Shown here: positions 44,138-52,088 of the stretch, piece by piece
Layout of the letters: each line of letters starts with the position of its first letter
Position numbering within the stretch: the stretch's first letter is position 1
Assembly: GCA_030593145.1 (NCBI GenBank)
Contig: JAUVHU010000007.1
Coordinates: forward strand, 1-57,529
Reading direction: 5' to 3'
Length of the DNA: 57,529 nucleotides
Origin: Desulfobacteraceae bacterium
Lineage (GTDB): Bacteria > Desulfobacterota > Desulfobacteria > Desulfobacterales > ETH-SRB1
Notes under the pieces: generated by a model
What the model was told of the DNA's origin: nothing
Seen by the model: the letters and a program-made list of their open reading frames with translations, nothing else
Databases searched by the model: none
Position numbers and translations under genes: made by a program

Positions 44138-44227
44138 AACGTCGCAAATAACCGGCTGGCAAAAGGCGCAGAGCGAAGAGGCGCGGCTTTTGCCAGTCCG
44201 AGTTAATTTGTATTGTTATACGGCTAC

Positions 44228-47200
44228 TCAATGAGGAACACCACCGCGTGAAATGATTCGTTCAGCATCTCGGTCATAACTATCGGCTACACCCCGTAAG
44301 GTCGTAGCTAATCGTTGGTATCCAGTATTCTCAACCTGATCTGCTCGCTGTCGATACTTTTCGGCCAGTTCCCGCTCTGGTTTGGCTTCTGGGTCAACAG
44401 TGTGGACTCCCCGAGTATTGAAAATACCTGTGCTATAGCCATCTCGTAAGCTAGAGCGCTCTCTGCTATTCATAGCTTCGGCAATCACGGGGTGAATCCA
44501 TAAGCCATCTGACCCCTCTGGGGAATTAACGAGCACATCTCCAAGCTGAATCATCGCAACATCATAATGACCCGAGGCTTTGACTATTTCTTCCGTAGCA
44601 CTTAGCCATTCCGTAAACGCATCTGGGTCAAACTCTCCATCCTTCCGAGCACCGGGGACAACACTCCATGTAGAAAGTAAGCGGTATGCGTTAGTGGCAA
44701 TGTTACGACGCTGCTCGGAAGGCTCTTTTTCTGGTTCAACGCCCTCAGCACGATAGATCAATTGAATAAGCTCACAGAAAAAGCCGGGATCAGAAGCCAG
44801 CCTGTTCTCCAAGGTGATTGGGGAGCCATCACTGTGCCTGTCAAACAAAGTTACATATGCCCACTCAACATGAAACAGCCTATCTTGATCAGTGGCAGCA
44901 TTCTTTTGAAGAGCTTTAATAATCTCGGTGATGTGGTAACTGTCAATTCTTCCAGTCGGCTCTTCTGCCTGGGCTAACGATAGCAAAGCTTCACAGGCCA
45001 AGTCCGGATTTATATCTTTCTTCTTAAATAAGTCTCTCCTAAACCCCTCAATCGCAGCATTTGGCCGGCCGAATTCAATCAATTTTTCGAGAGCATACTC
45101 AGTATCGTCCTCTGTCTGATAGGTATTGGCGCTGGTGTTTTTCCAGTACTCATCTTCGTTTTCACCAAGCAACTGTGCAGCTCTATCCCAGGCATTTCTC
45201 TCAAATGGCAAAGTACACAACAGTAATGCTATCTGCTTTGGCTCCCAGCCTGTCTTGTTAATATCATCAAACCACTGCCAGTTGCCCATGAACCTCCGAC
45301 GCCATGAATAGGCCGCAACTAACGGCCAGAGCATTTGATTTGCCATATCCAGTAAACCAGGTAAAAGTTCTGCATCAAACTCAGGTTTATCCAAATCCGC
45401 CAGCACTTCACCCACAAGGTGAGCATTGGAAACTGTCGAAGCAAACGCTAGTACCTGGGGGAGCCCACCTTCACCCAGGATGTCTCCTATGGCGGCTTTC
45501 CGTATTTGGAATAGTTTCTCTTGCTCTTCCTGCCAATCCCCATCGCCTTCATAGATATAAGCATCAGCATCTGAAAACAGACGTTTATTCAGGAGACTCG
45601 GGCTTTTGGGGGCTAGTTGACTCGCTATTTCCTCCATTGGAAGTAGGGAATCATCCCCCAAGGTCCACTCAGCCTCTGGAAAACGGCGATGGCGGGCAAT
45701 TAATTTGCACAATGCTGCCCAGAGTGGCATACGCTCTTGCTCCGGGAGCTTTAAACAATGTTCCGATAGCAGCTTATCTCTCAATGCTTCAGAGGCAGAC
45801 GGTGGCAAATGGTCATAGTTACCCGCCAAAGACGCGAGCTTAACGACATCAAAACCAGCTTGTTCAACAATCAATTCAGCACAAAACCGGGACTGCTCCC
45901 AATATTCTCTGTTTGTGACACCTTTCTCCCAGTCTTTAGGTATCGTTTCTCTCCAGCTCGGTTTATGAGTGCCGGAAGTCGTTGTATGTTGATTTGGCAG
46001 TAAGCTCTCCAGTAACCTCCAAGCTACCTTAGGCTGCTCAACACAGATTGTCTTAAGTACTGCTTGTCGCTTCTCAACGGAAGCTAATGTATGTGGCAAC
46101 CAGGGAAGAAAAATATCTGTCAATGAATTATCGGGCCTATTTGCCCAGTTTCCGCCGGGGTCATGTGAGGCTATCTCTGCCAAGACAACCGCAGTGCGAC
46201 TCAAGTAAATTCCCTCCCAAGCGATTCCCTCAAGCGCCCATAGCAGGCCAGTAATATAGTTTCTGCCGAAAACACCCGTATCTTCTTGCTCAAATAACTT
46301 ATCAAAGGGCGAAGGTGTAGCAGCGATTGCATTTTCTACAGCCAACAAAAACTCATCTGGGCTTGCTTCCGAAAGAATTGGTAGCAAGCTATTCAGGCTG
46401 CCCCAGCGAACCCAATCACTTTCCTCGAACAACTCGCGCACTAAAAGCAAGGCAATAGCATCTGCCTTACCCAGGGTGCAATTAGTCAAGGAGGCTGACC
46501 GGCTACCAATAAGCGCTAATGTTTCTGCCAGCCCCTCACGTAAATTGTCAGAATGCGGTAACACTTTTCCGTGGATGGCAGCGGCGTATCGCTCTTCACC
46601 AGGCAGCTCAAAAGAAGGGTCGTCAACTCGGAGAACCTCTATGGCAACGGCTTTGAAAGTATCCAAGTGATCGTCAAAAAGCCTGTTTCCTAACTCCTGC
46701 CAGGATCTCAACCGATCTTTGAAGCCCCAGAGGCCATTTTTATAAGATAACGGGCAATCATGAACCTGTAATGTCTCTCGCAGATCAGCTATCCAGTTGC
46801 TGTAATCCTCGCCAACAATCTGCGTAACAACCGCGATGTCAGCCTCATTACTTTCATTCCAACTGCCGATTAGATTTGCAACTGCCTGCTTTTGAGCAGA
46901 TGTGTGCTGATTCCAATCAGTCGCAGCCGGCTGTTCCACACCTTCACCATCTACTTCTTCCTTGGCAAGCTCTTTAGGTATATGTTTGATCTCAGGCTCT
47001 CTGAAATGTTCGACCAGATCATCAGGGAGAGTATCGAGAGTGATTGTCCCCGCATATTGATTAAAGTCTTGTACCTCATTGACTACCTGATACCAGATTT
47101 TATCGGGAATATCCTTATTGAACTGTGCAATATGTGATTGCAGTAGCGATGAAACGACACTTCCCTTTTTCGCAAGGTCATAACCGAGGAGATGGAAATG

Positions 47201-47785
47201 TTTAAGGAACTCATATAAGTCCTCATCTTCAATATCAATCCCTTTATTGGCGGCTTTAAGCTGCGCTTTAAAGGCTGCCATTTTATTCCTGACATTGTTT
47301 GAGCAAAAATTAGCCCTAGCAATCTGGGTTAGAAACTCATCGGCATCGCGTGTATGGCGGGCTTGCTCTAATAGTCCATTAACCCCATCGGTATCGGTGG
47401 CGCTGATTGGCCCAGTAATTAAGGCGATTATGTCCTTTCCTCTGGTGAAGGCCTCGGGATTATTAAAATCATTCCAGGCTGCTTGAATAACCTCGGCAAA
47501 TAATTTGCTCTTGGTGGTGATTGCTATCGAGTTTTTTACCTGCCCAAGTAACCGTCGGCGATCGTTGTTTACCGGGTTTTCAACGAAAACTATCAGATCA
47601 TCTGTACCATAGCCTGCTACTGCGCCCTGTAACTTTATCTCTACGATTGGCCATGAGGGCAAGCAGGGAGCGTAACCACCGCATAGCATCAAGGTGACAA
47701 ATGTGGCCTGGATATTGGCCTCAAATCTTGAGCCACCACTGCCTGTCGAAAAAGGGTTACTGAGCTGTTTTCCATCCACTGTCAT
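44228..47785 (-). CDS. 1185-residue protein with Cap4-like nuclease N-terminus and large helical region (cassette gene)
   Basis: The N-terminus (STGSGGSRFEANIQATFVTL) and the segments GAVAGYGTDDLIVFVE and RRLLGQVKNS carry a PD-(D/E)XK pattern (E22, D62/D63, Q82-x-K84) like Cap4 effectors. Residues 200-1185 are a long, mostly helical region with no Walker A motif. The C-terminus is charged and helical (ELAEKYRQRADQVENTGYQR). The layout, nuclease plus large helical sensor, matches many single-gene anti-phage proteins. As a 3.6-kb single-gene cassette it is unusually large. Function is inferred. Confidence 0.7.
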   Translation of the reverse strand: MTVDGKQLSNPFSTGSGGSRFEANIQATFVTLMLCGGYAPCLPSWPIVEIKLQGAVAGYGTDDLIVFVENPVNNDRRRLLGQVKNSIAITTKSKLFAEVIQAAWNDFNNPEAFTRGKDIIALITGPISATDTDGVNGLLEQARHTRDADEFLTQIARANFCSNNVRNKMAAFKAQLKAANKGIDIEDEDLYEFLKHFHLLGYDLAKKGSVVSSLLQSHIAQFNKDIPDKIWYQVVNEVQDFNQYAGTITLDTLPDDLVEHFREPEIKHIPKELAKEEVDGEGVEQPAATDWNQHTSAQKQAVANLIGSWNESNEADIAVVTQIVGEDYSNWIADLRETLQVHDCPLSYKNGLWGFKDRLRSWQELGNRLFDDHLDTFKAVAIEVLRVDDPSFELPGEERYAAAIHGKVLPHSDNLREGLAETLALIGSRSASLTNCTLGKADAIALLLVRELFEESDWVRWGSLNSLLPILSEASPDEFLLAVENAIAATPSPFDKLFEQEDTGVFGRNYITGLLWALEGIAWEGIYLSRTAVVLAEIASHDPGGNWANRPDNSLTDIFLPWLPHTLASVEKRQAVLKTICVEQPKVAWRLLESLLPNQHTTTSGTHKPSWRETIPKDWEKGVTNREYWEQSRFCAELIVEQAGFDVVKLASLAGNYDHLPPSASEALRDKLLSEHCLKLPEQERMPLWAALCKLIARHRRFPEAEWTLGDDSLLPMEEIASQLAPKSPSLLNKRLFSDADAYIYEGDGDWQEEQEKLFQIRKAAIGDILGEGGLPQVLAFASTVSNAHLVGEVLADLDKPEFDAELLPGLLDMANQMLWPLVAAYSWRRRFMGNWQWFDDINKTGWEPKQIALLLCTLPFERNAWDRAAQLLGENEDEYWKNTSANTYQTEDDTEYALEKLIEFGRPNAAIEGFRRDLFKKKDINPDLACEALLSLAQAEEPTGRIDSYHITEIIKALQKNAATDQDRLFHVEWAYVTLFDRHSDGSPITLENRLASDPGFFCELIQLIYRAEGVEPEKEPSEQRRNIATNAYRLLSTWSVVPGARKDGEFDPDAFTEWLSATEEIVKASGHYDVAMIQLGDVLVNSPEGSDGLWIHPVIAEAMNSRERSSLRDGYSTGIFNTRGVHTVDPEAKPERELAEKYRQRADQVENTGYQRLATTLRGVADSYDRDAERIISRGGVPH

Positions 47786-47867
47786 TTATTGAAGTAATCC
47801 TTTTTATCTTGGTTTATTTGTTTGGTTTAGTAGAATTTATTCGTACCAACTAGACACCACGTGTGCC

Positions 47868-48005
47868 GTATAACGGCAAGGATAACCTGATGAAAAAGCA
47901 AACAAAATATGGCTAAAAAGCGAAGAAAGATTGATAAACAACAAAATTTGTAGAGACCAAAAAACGGCCAGGCTTTTTCAGTCAGAGTTCATCCTTTTGT
48001 TATGC
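47868..48005 (-). repeat. attC-like recombination site A
   Basis: The 138-bp site has end boxes gttatac (minus of 47868-47874) and gcataac (minus of 47999-48005). The arms aaggataacctgatgaaaaa and the complement of the other side pair over about 30 bp with extra single bases only on the gene side. The TAA stop of the NucS-like gene lies inside the gcataac box, as in classical integron cassettes. Confidence 0.8.
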
Positions 48006-48737
48006 GTTTTCAAGCTCTATGCTCATTCTATAAATTTTAAGTTCTATCTTGTCCGTGATTTCACATGCTTGCCTCAAACTTGCATCAATTGTTCCAGCTA
48101 CAATAACACCAGATATTGATTTATTAGCGAATTGTTTTTGAAGTAGTCCAATATACATTGATATTTGACCAAACACTTTGAAATCAGCAACACCTGACTT
48201 GAGTTCTACTACCAATAAATTACCAGATTCAATATGCTCTAAAAGAACATCAATTCTTCTTCCTTCTATGGAATACTCCACTCCTTGGTTCTGTCCACCG
48301 AATATTTTGTAATCAGGAAATAACTCTGAAATTTGAGCGCATAAGGTTGTTTGCAGGTCTCGCTCATAAGCAAAATTAGTTTGAGAACTGACAGGTTCTG
48401 ACTCCATTCCGTTATTTATTTCTTCTATGCTTTCTATATCTGGTGTGTGAGAAGTGTCTCCATTTTTGTAAACAAAAAATTCTGAATATCTGGCGATCGC
48501 TGCCCTATACAAACTATGTGTCTTATAACCAAATTCTGAATATTTACCAGCTTGACTATAATCATGTGCTAATTGACTAATTTCGTTTTGATTTGTTATT
48601 GAATAAATATCAATCTGTTCTCCAGTTTGCTCTGAGTAGTGCTCTGAAATAGAATGAATCGCACGCGGATAAGCATATGCAGCACCAGTTTCTGAATATC
48701 CTCTCCTAATAAGCCAATTACGAAATTTTTGTTCCAT
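48000..48737 (-). CDS. NucS/DUF91-type PD-(D/E)XK nuclease (cassette gene)
   Basis: The 245-residue protein has an N-terminal helical part (KFRNWLIRRGYSETGAAYAY) and a C-terminal nuclease core: R160-R-I-D163 VLL, E178-L-K180 (NLLVVELKSG) and a following Gln (FGQISMYIGLLQ), the NucS-type PD-(D/E)XK arrangement. NucS-like enzymes act on mismatched or branched DNA in archaea and actinobacteria; cassette-borne relatives are usually defence nucleases. The stop codon is within the attC A box. The start follows a weak ribosome binding site. Confidence 0.75.
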   Translation of the reverse strand: MEQKFRNWLIRRGYSETGAAYAYPRAIHSISEHYSEQTGEQIDIYSITNQNEISQLAHDYSQAGKYSEFGYKTHSLYRAAIARYSEFFVYKNGDTSHTPDIESIEEINNGMESEPVSSQTNFAYERDLQTTLCAQISELFPDYKIFGGQNQGVEYSIEGRRIDVLLEHIESGNLLVVELKSGVADFKVFGQISMYIGLLQKQFANKSISGVIVAGTIDASLRQACEITDKIELKIYRMSIELENA

Positions 48738-48756
48738 GCTTTGTTTTACCTTTTAC

Positions 48757-48763
48757 GCATAAC
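48757..48763 (-). other. Single attC/attI-type core box upstream of the first cassette
   Basis: The minus-strand sequence gttatgc matches the R' boxes of sites A and C (gttatac, gttatgc) and lies 20 bp before the first cassette ATG. No pairing partner was found on its far side, so it may be the remnant of an attI or of an attC. The gap 48764-49010 holds no gene that I can support. Confidence 0.45.
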
Positions 48764-49010
48764 GTATTGTATTAAGCAGAAAAAAATCTGCATATTAACG
48801 CTATATATTTTCTTTATAATATAATATTACGCTATTTAATACAGCTTTGAAAGGAATATAATATGGCATATAAAAGAGAACATGTAATTGCGTATTACAG
48901 AGTTGTTACCTCCGTATATTAATGCGGCCCTGCTTTTGACTTTAGTTCCGGTAAGATTTTGCCAATAATTAAGACCCTTGAAAAAATCTTTGCTTATTGT
49001 GGCACCTGAT

Positions 49011-50111
49011 TTACTCTGGAAACAGTCCGCAATGCTGCATAGCGCTGTTATCAAGCATTTTCGGCAGCCCTCCCCTGTCGGATGGAACAAATCCGAGAGA
49101 TTTTTCCCATACTTCATCATCTTCCATGCAATAATATATCAGCACATCAGGGGCTATTTCTTTTATCCAGAATACCATTTTTTGGTAAAGTTTTATACGC
49201 AGAGGCTTAAAATATCTCATTTTGCCGTCCATGCCCGATATGAATTCTCCGTATATAATTTTTGATTCAGGAAAACGTTTTTGAATGATTGATTTTAAGG
49301 AAGGCATGAAACGGAATGTGCCCAAGCTTATCCATACAATATTTTTCGAGGAAATATGAGAAAAAAGCTGATTTATTACTTCCCTGTAATCTTCTTCGCA
49401 TCCGTCATAGATAACCATCGGGTCAAAATGAAAAGCAAGCTGATATCCCCAGGACTCGCATTTGGCCGCTGCTTTTAATCTTGCGGAAAGCGAAGATGTA
49501 TTGCGTTCTTCATTTTGAATTACTTTATTTGTGTTAAGCGACCATGAAACTATTGTTTTCCGGTTGTGATTGAGATGTTCCAGCTTATCAATAGCTGTTG
49601 TTTTGGTCTTAAGTTCCAATACTGAATGAGACTGCCCGGCAAATTTTGGCACAAGCAGATCAGACAGGTCGGTCCACATTTCCCAGATCATGCTGTCTGT
49701 AAACTCACCGGTTCCTATTCTGCATAGCTTTTTTTCAGCAAACAGGCTGTCCAATTCCGCCAGCAGGTCATCATGATTAACGAAATACTGAAGAACAGGC
49801 GGATGGAAATAAGACTGAAGTATGCAGTATGAGCAGTCCATGACGCAGAAAGTTCCTATGTGCAGTATTTTATAACCGCAACAGGTATAATAGCGGGTTC
49901 CGGGACAATCCCTGATAAAAGCGCCCTTGTTTTGTGTAAGAAAAAGGACCTCTTTCCCCTTTTGGACAGGATCGTCAGCAGAAGATATTGCTTTAAAAAC
50001 TTCGTGCGCATTTTGTACTATTGAAAAAGGCAGATTAAGACGCGATTTTATACAAACAACCCCAGGTGAATCAGCAACCTTCTGATCTATATAAAGTTTT
50101 AAAAGCGGCAT
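49011..50111 (-). CDS. Radical-SAM protein of the spore photoproduct lyase family
   Basis: The 366-residue protein contains the radical-SAM cluster motif FCVMDCSYCILQ (Cys 89, 93, 96; CxxxCxxC), preceded by GTRYYTCCGYKILHIGTFC. Segments RIGTGEFTDSM, LELKTKTTAIDKL and VSWSLNTNKVIQ match SPL-type DNA-repair lyases. SPL splits thymine photoproducts in spores; members in non-sporulating bacteria are of uncertain function and may repair other lesions. The 4-bp gap to the downstream-encoded DUF294 gene indicates one operon. Confidence 0.85.
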   Translation of the reverse strand: MPLLKLYIDQKVADSPGVVCIKSRLNLPFSIVQNAHEVFKAISSADDPVQKGKEVLFLTQNKGAFIRDCPGTRYYTCCGYKILHIGTFCVMDCSYCILQSYFHPPVLQYFVNHDDLLAELDSLFAEKKLCRIGTGEFTDSMIWEMWTDLSDLLVPKFAGQSHSVLELKTKTTAIDKLEHLNHNRKTIVSWSLNTNKVIQNEERNTSSLSARLKAAAKCESWGYQLAFHFDPMVIYDGCEEDYREVINQLFSHISSKNIVWISLGTFRFMPSLKSIIQKRFPESKIIYGEFISGMDGKMRYFKPLRIKLYQKMVFWIKEIAPDVLIYYCMEDDEVWEKSLGFVPSDRGGLPKMLDNSAMQHCGLFPE

Positions 50112-50115
50112 GAGT

Positions 50116-52071
50116 TTAAGCTAACCCTGTAAATTCAAAGCCCAATTTTGACTGAAATTTTTCTATCGTTTTAAAAATCTCTTTCAACATTGTTTGCTCA
50201 ATACTGGAAAGCTTCTTTGGGTTGATATAATTATCAGGTTTTTCATTTTCTTCAATAACTGATGCAACCTGCCGCATGAATCTCATTTGCATCAGAAAGC
50301 TGTAAACCAGCTCAATTTCATTATAATCCGGCTCTGATAAAATCTTTCTTAAATAAAGCTGGTTCAGTCTTTCCTGGGTATTTGTTTCTTCAATTCTGTT
50401 TTTCAGAGCGTATATCCTTGCAAAATCGACAATCGGCATCATTGCGTTTTTAATATCAAAAGAGTTTTGATGCTCACCTTTTGATTCAACCACAAAATTC
50501 CGGAAAAAGCCGATGGGAGGTTTAAAGAGCAATGCGTTTTCGGTAAGATGTCGAAAGAATCCCGACCATCCGCTAAGTGAATCAAAGAGAAATTTTCGCA
50601 ACTGGGCTATTAAATTATTATCACCATAACCGCCGCGAAAGTCAAAAAAAATGCTTGATTGAAGCAAATCTTCAGGTTCCGCCGCATGAATCCATGTTGA
50701 AAAATATTCTTTCCAGACAGATAACGGCTGGCACCATTTGGGATTTTTTGCCATTATATCACCTTTACAAAACGCGTATCCCGCCTGATCAAGCCATGTA
50801 CAGACTTTTTCCCCAAGCTTTATAAAATAGTCTTGAACCCCTTGTCGTGATTCTTCTGAAACATCTTCGAAGATTATCGCATTATCCTGATCGGTTTTAA
50901 GGGTCTGTTCTTTTCTCCCCTCACTGCCTAATATCATGAATACAAATGCGGCGGGAGGCGCGCCTAATTCATCAATAGCAAACCCGATTAATTTATCTAA
51001 TATAGCATCTGAAATTGTAGTAATCAGCATTGTAACATTCTTTACTTTAGCGCCGCTGCTTATCAAGTTCTGTATTAATCCTGGCATTTGTTTGTGTATG
51101 TCAATAATATCTTCCACGCTGTCCGCGGAACTTATATCGCGAATAAGCAGGAGGGGCGACTGCCCCTGCGCTATAAGCAGATCCCGGTTAGTCACCACTC
51201 CGATAACTTTTTCATCACTATCTGTTACAGCAAGGTGTTTAATATTTTTCTGCATCATTATTAGAAGAGCTTCAACAACAAGCGCCTGTGCTGAAATTGT
51301 TGCCAGGGGAGATGACATAATCTCAGAAACAGGTTTTTCAATGTCAGATCCTGATGCAATAACTTTTTTTCTTAAATCGGCGTCAGTAACTATTCCCACA
51401 AATTCTCCATCCGAACTTTTTATCAAAATAGCGCTGCATTTGTTCTGGTTCATCAACACCGCGGCTTTCCGAACAGGCAAATCAGTATTACAATAAGCCC
51501 GAGTCTTGGTAAATATACTTGAAACAGGCTGATTAAAGAATTGCAGAGCCTCTTCTTTAGGCTTAATGTTTTTTGCAAAGATCTTAGCATAGGAACTGTC
51601 GAGCATCCGTTTGCCAAATGCATCGGTAAAAAATTCAGAGAATGATTCATATCGTGCGCAAATATCTAAAAAAATCTTTTTAGGCAGAGCATATAAGAAC
51701 AAATCTTCATTGATTTTAAATGTGCGGACAGCAATTCCGTCATTTAAAAGCATTGAAATTCCGCCATACATATCCTTTTCACTCAACTTGCAGCGAAGTG
51801 TTTTCCGCCCATTTTCTTCATAATATCGCTCGGCAGCACCTTTCCGTATTATATAAAGATTATTCACCTTTGACCGACCTTGAAAAAACAGAACAACATT
51901 TTTTGAATAATGGGGTGTATAAAGATGCGCTGCGATTTCTTTTAGTTCCTTTTCAGAAAGAAAGGAAAAAGGAACCACTTCCGATAAAAATTGGACAGCC
52001 TCGCTGACCATCAATTCACCTTTGACCTTTATCAGATCATGGTCATTATTTTCTGTCATTGAGTTATCCAT
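50116..52071 (-). CDS. cNMP-binding/CBS/DUF294 nucleotidyltransferase-like signalling protein
   Basis: The 651-residue protein has an N-terminal cyclic-nucleotide-binding-like domain (residues about 20-140), a CBS pair (about 190-310; MNQNKCSAILIKSSDGEFVG and MMQKNIKHLAVTDSDEKVIG), the DUF294 nucleotidyltransferase-like domain with GSEGRKEQTLKTDQDN (about 380) and a DUF294_C-type helical end. This architecture is common beside sodium:acetate-type symporters and DnaQ-like exonuclease genes and is thought to sense nutrients. Its substrate is unknown. The GSEGR...TDQDN motif is intact. Confidence 0.88.
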   Translation of the reverse strand: MDNSMTENNDHDLIKVKGELMVSEAVQFLSEVVPFSFLSEKELKEIAAHLYTPHYSKNVVLFFQGRSKVNNLYIIRKGAAERYYEENGRKTLRCKLSEKDMYGGISMLLNDGIAVRTFKINEDLFLYALPKKIFLDICARYESFSEFFTDAFGKRMLDSSYAKIFAKNIKPKEEALQFFNQPVSSIFTKTRAYCNTDLPVRKAAVLMNQNKCSAILIKSSDGEFVGIVTDADLRKKVIASGSDIEKPVSEIMSSPLATISAQALVVEALLIMMQKNIKHLAVTDSDEKVIGVVTNRDLLIAQGQSPLLLIRDISSADSVEDIIDIHKQMPGLIQNLISSGAKVKNVTMLITTISDAILDKLIGFAIDELGAPPAAFVFMILGSEGRKEQTLKTDQDNAIIFEDVSEESRQGVQDYFIKLGEKVCTWLDQAGYAFCKGDIMAKNPKWCQPLSVWKEYFSTWIHAAEPEDLLQSSIFFDFRGGYGDNNLIAQLRKFLFDSLSGWSGFFRHLTENALLFKPPIGFFRNFVVESKGEHQNSFDIKNAMMPIVDFARIYALKNRIEETNTQERLNQLYLRKILSEPDYNEIELVYSFLMQMRFMRQVASVIEENEKPDNYINPKKLSSIEQTMLKEIFKTIEKFQSKLGFEFTGLA

Positions 52072-52088
52072 ACAATCTTTTTAATCCT

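Larger units (their letters stand above)
42303..44221 (-). repeat. attC-like recombination site B, split by an IS
   Basis: The left seven bases tcataac (42303-42309) and the right part 44141-44221 make one 88-bp site when the IS and its aac duplication are removed. The rebuilt arms gcaaataaccggctggcaaa and the complement of the other side pair over about 25 bp with the same gene-side bulges as sites A and C. The gene-side box is gtataac (minus of 44215-44221), 6 bp after the stop of the 1185-residue gene. Confidence 0.75.
41156..48763 (-). mobile_element. CALIN: cluster of attC sites with nuclease gene cassettes, no integrase visible
   Basis: Three attC-like sites (C 41156-41280, B 42303-44221 with an IS inside, A 47868-48005) have the same orientation. 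Each is placed just 3' of a minus-strand gene with the stop codon close to or inside the R'' box. A lone gttatgc-type box at 48757-48763 marks the upstream edge. This is the structure of an integron cassette array; no intI gene lies next to it. Cassettes encode three predicted nucleases or nuclease fusions, and a fourth gene follows. Confidence 0.75.

Noticed and set aside
45304-45843. Plus-strand ORF of 179 codons opposite the 1185-residue cassette gene
   Set aside because: It is a shadow of a large, consistent minus-strand gene and is rich in Pro, His and Arg without motifs.
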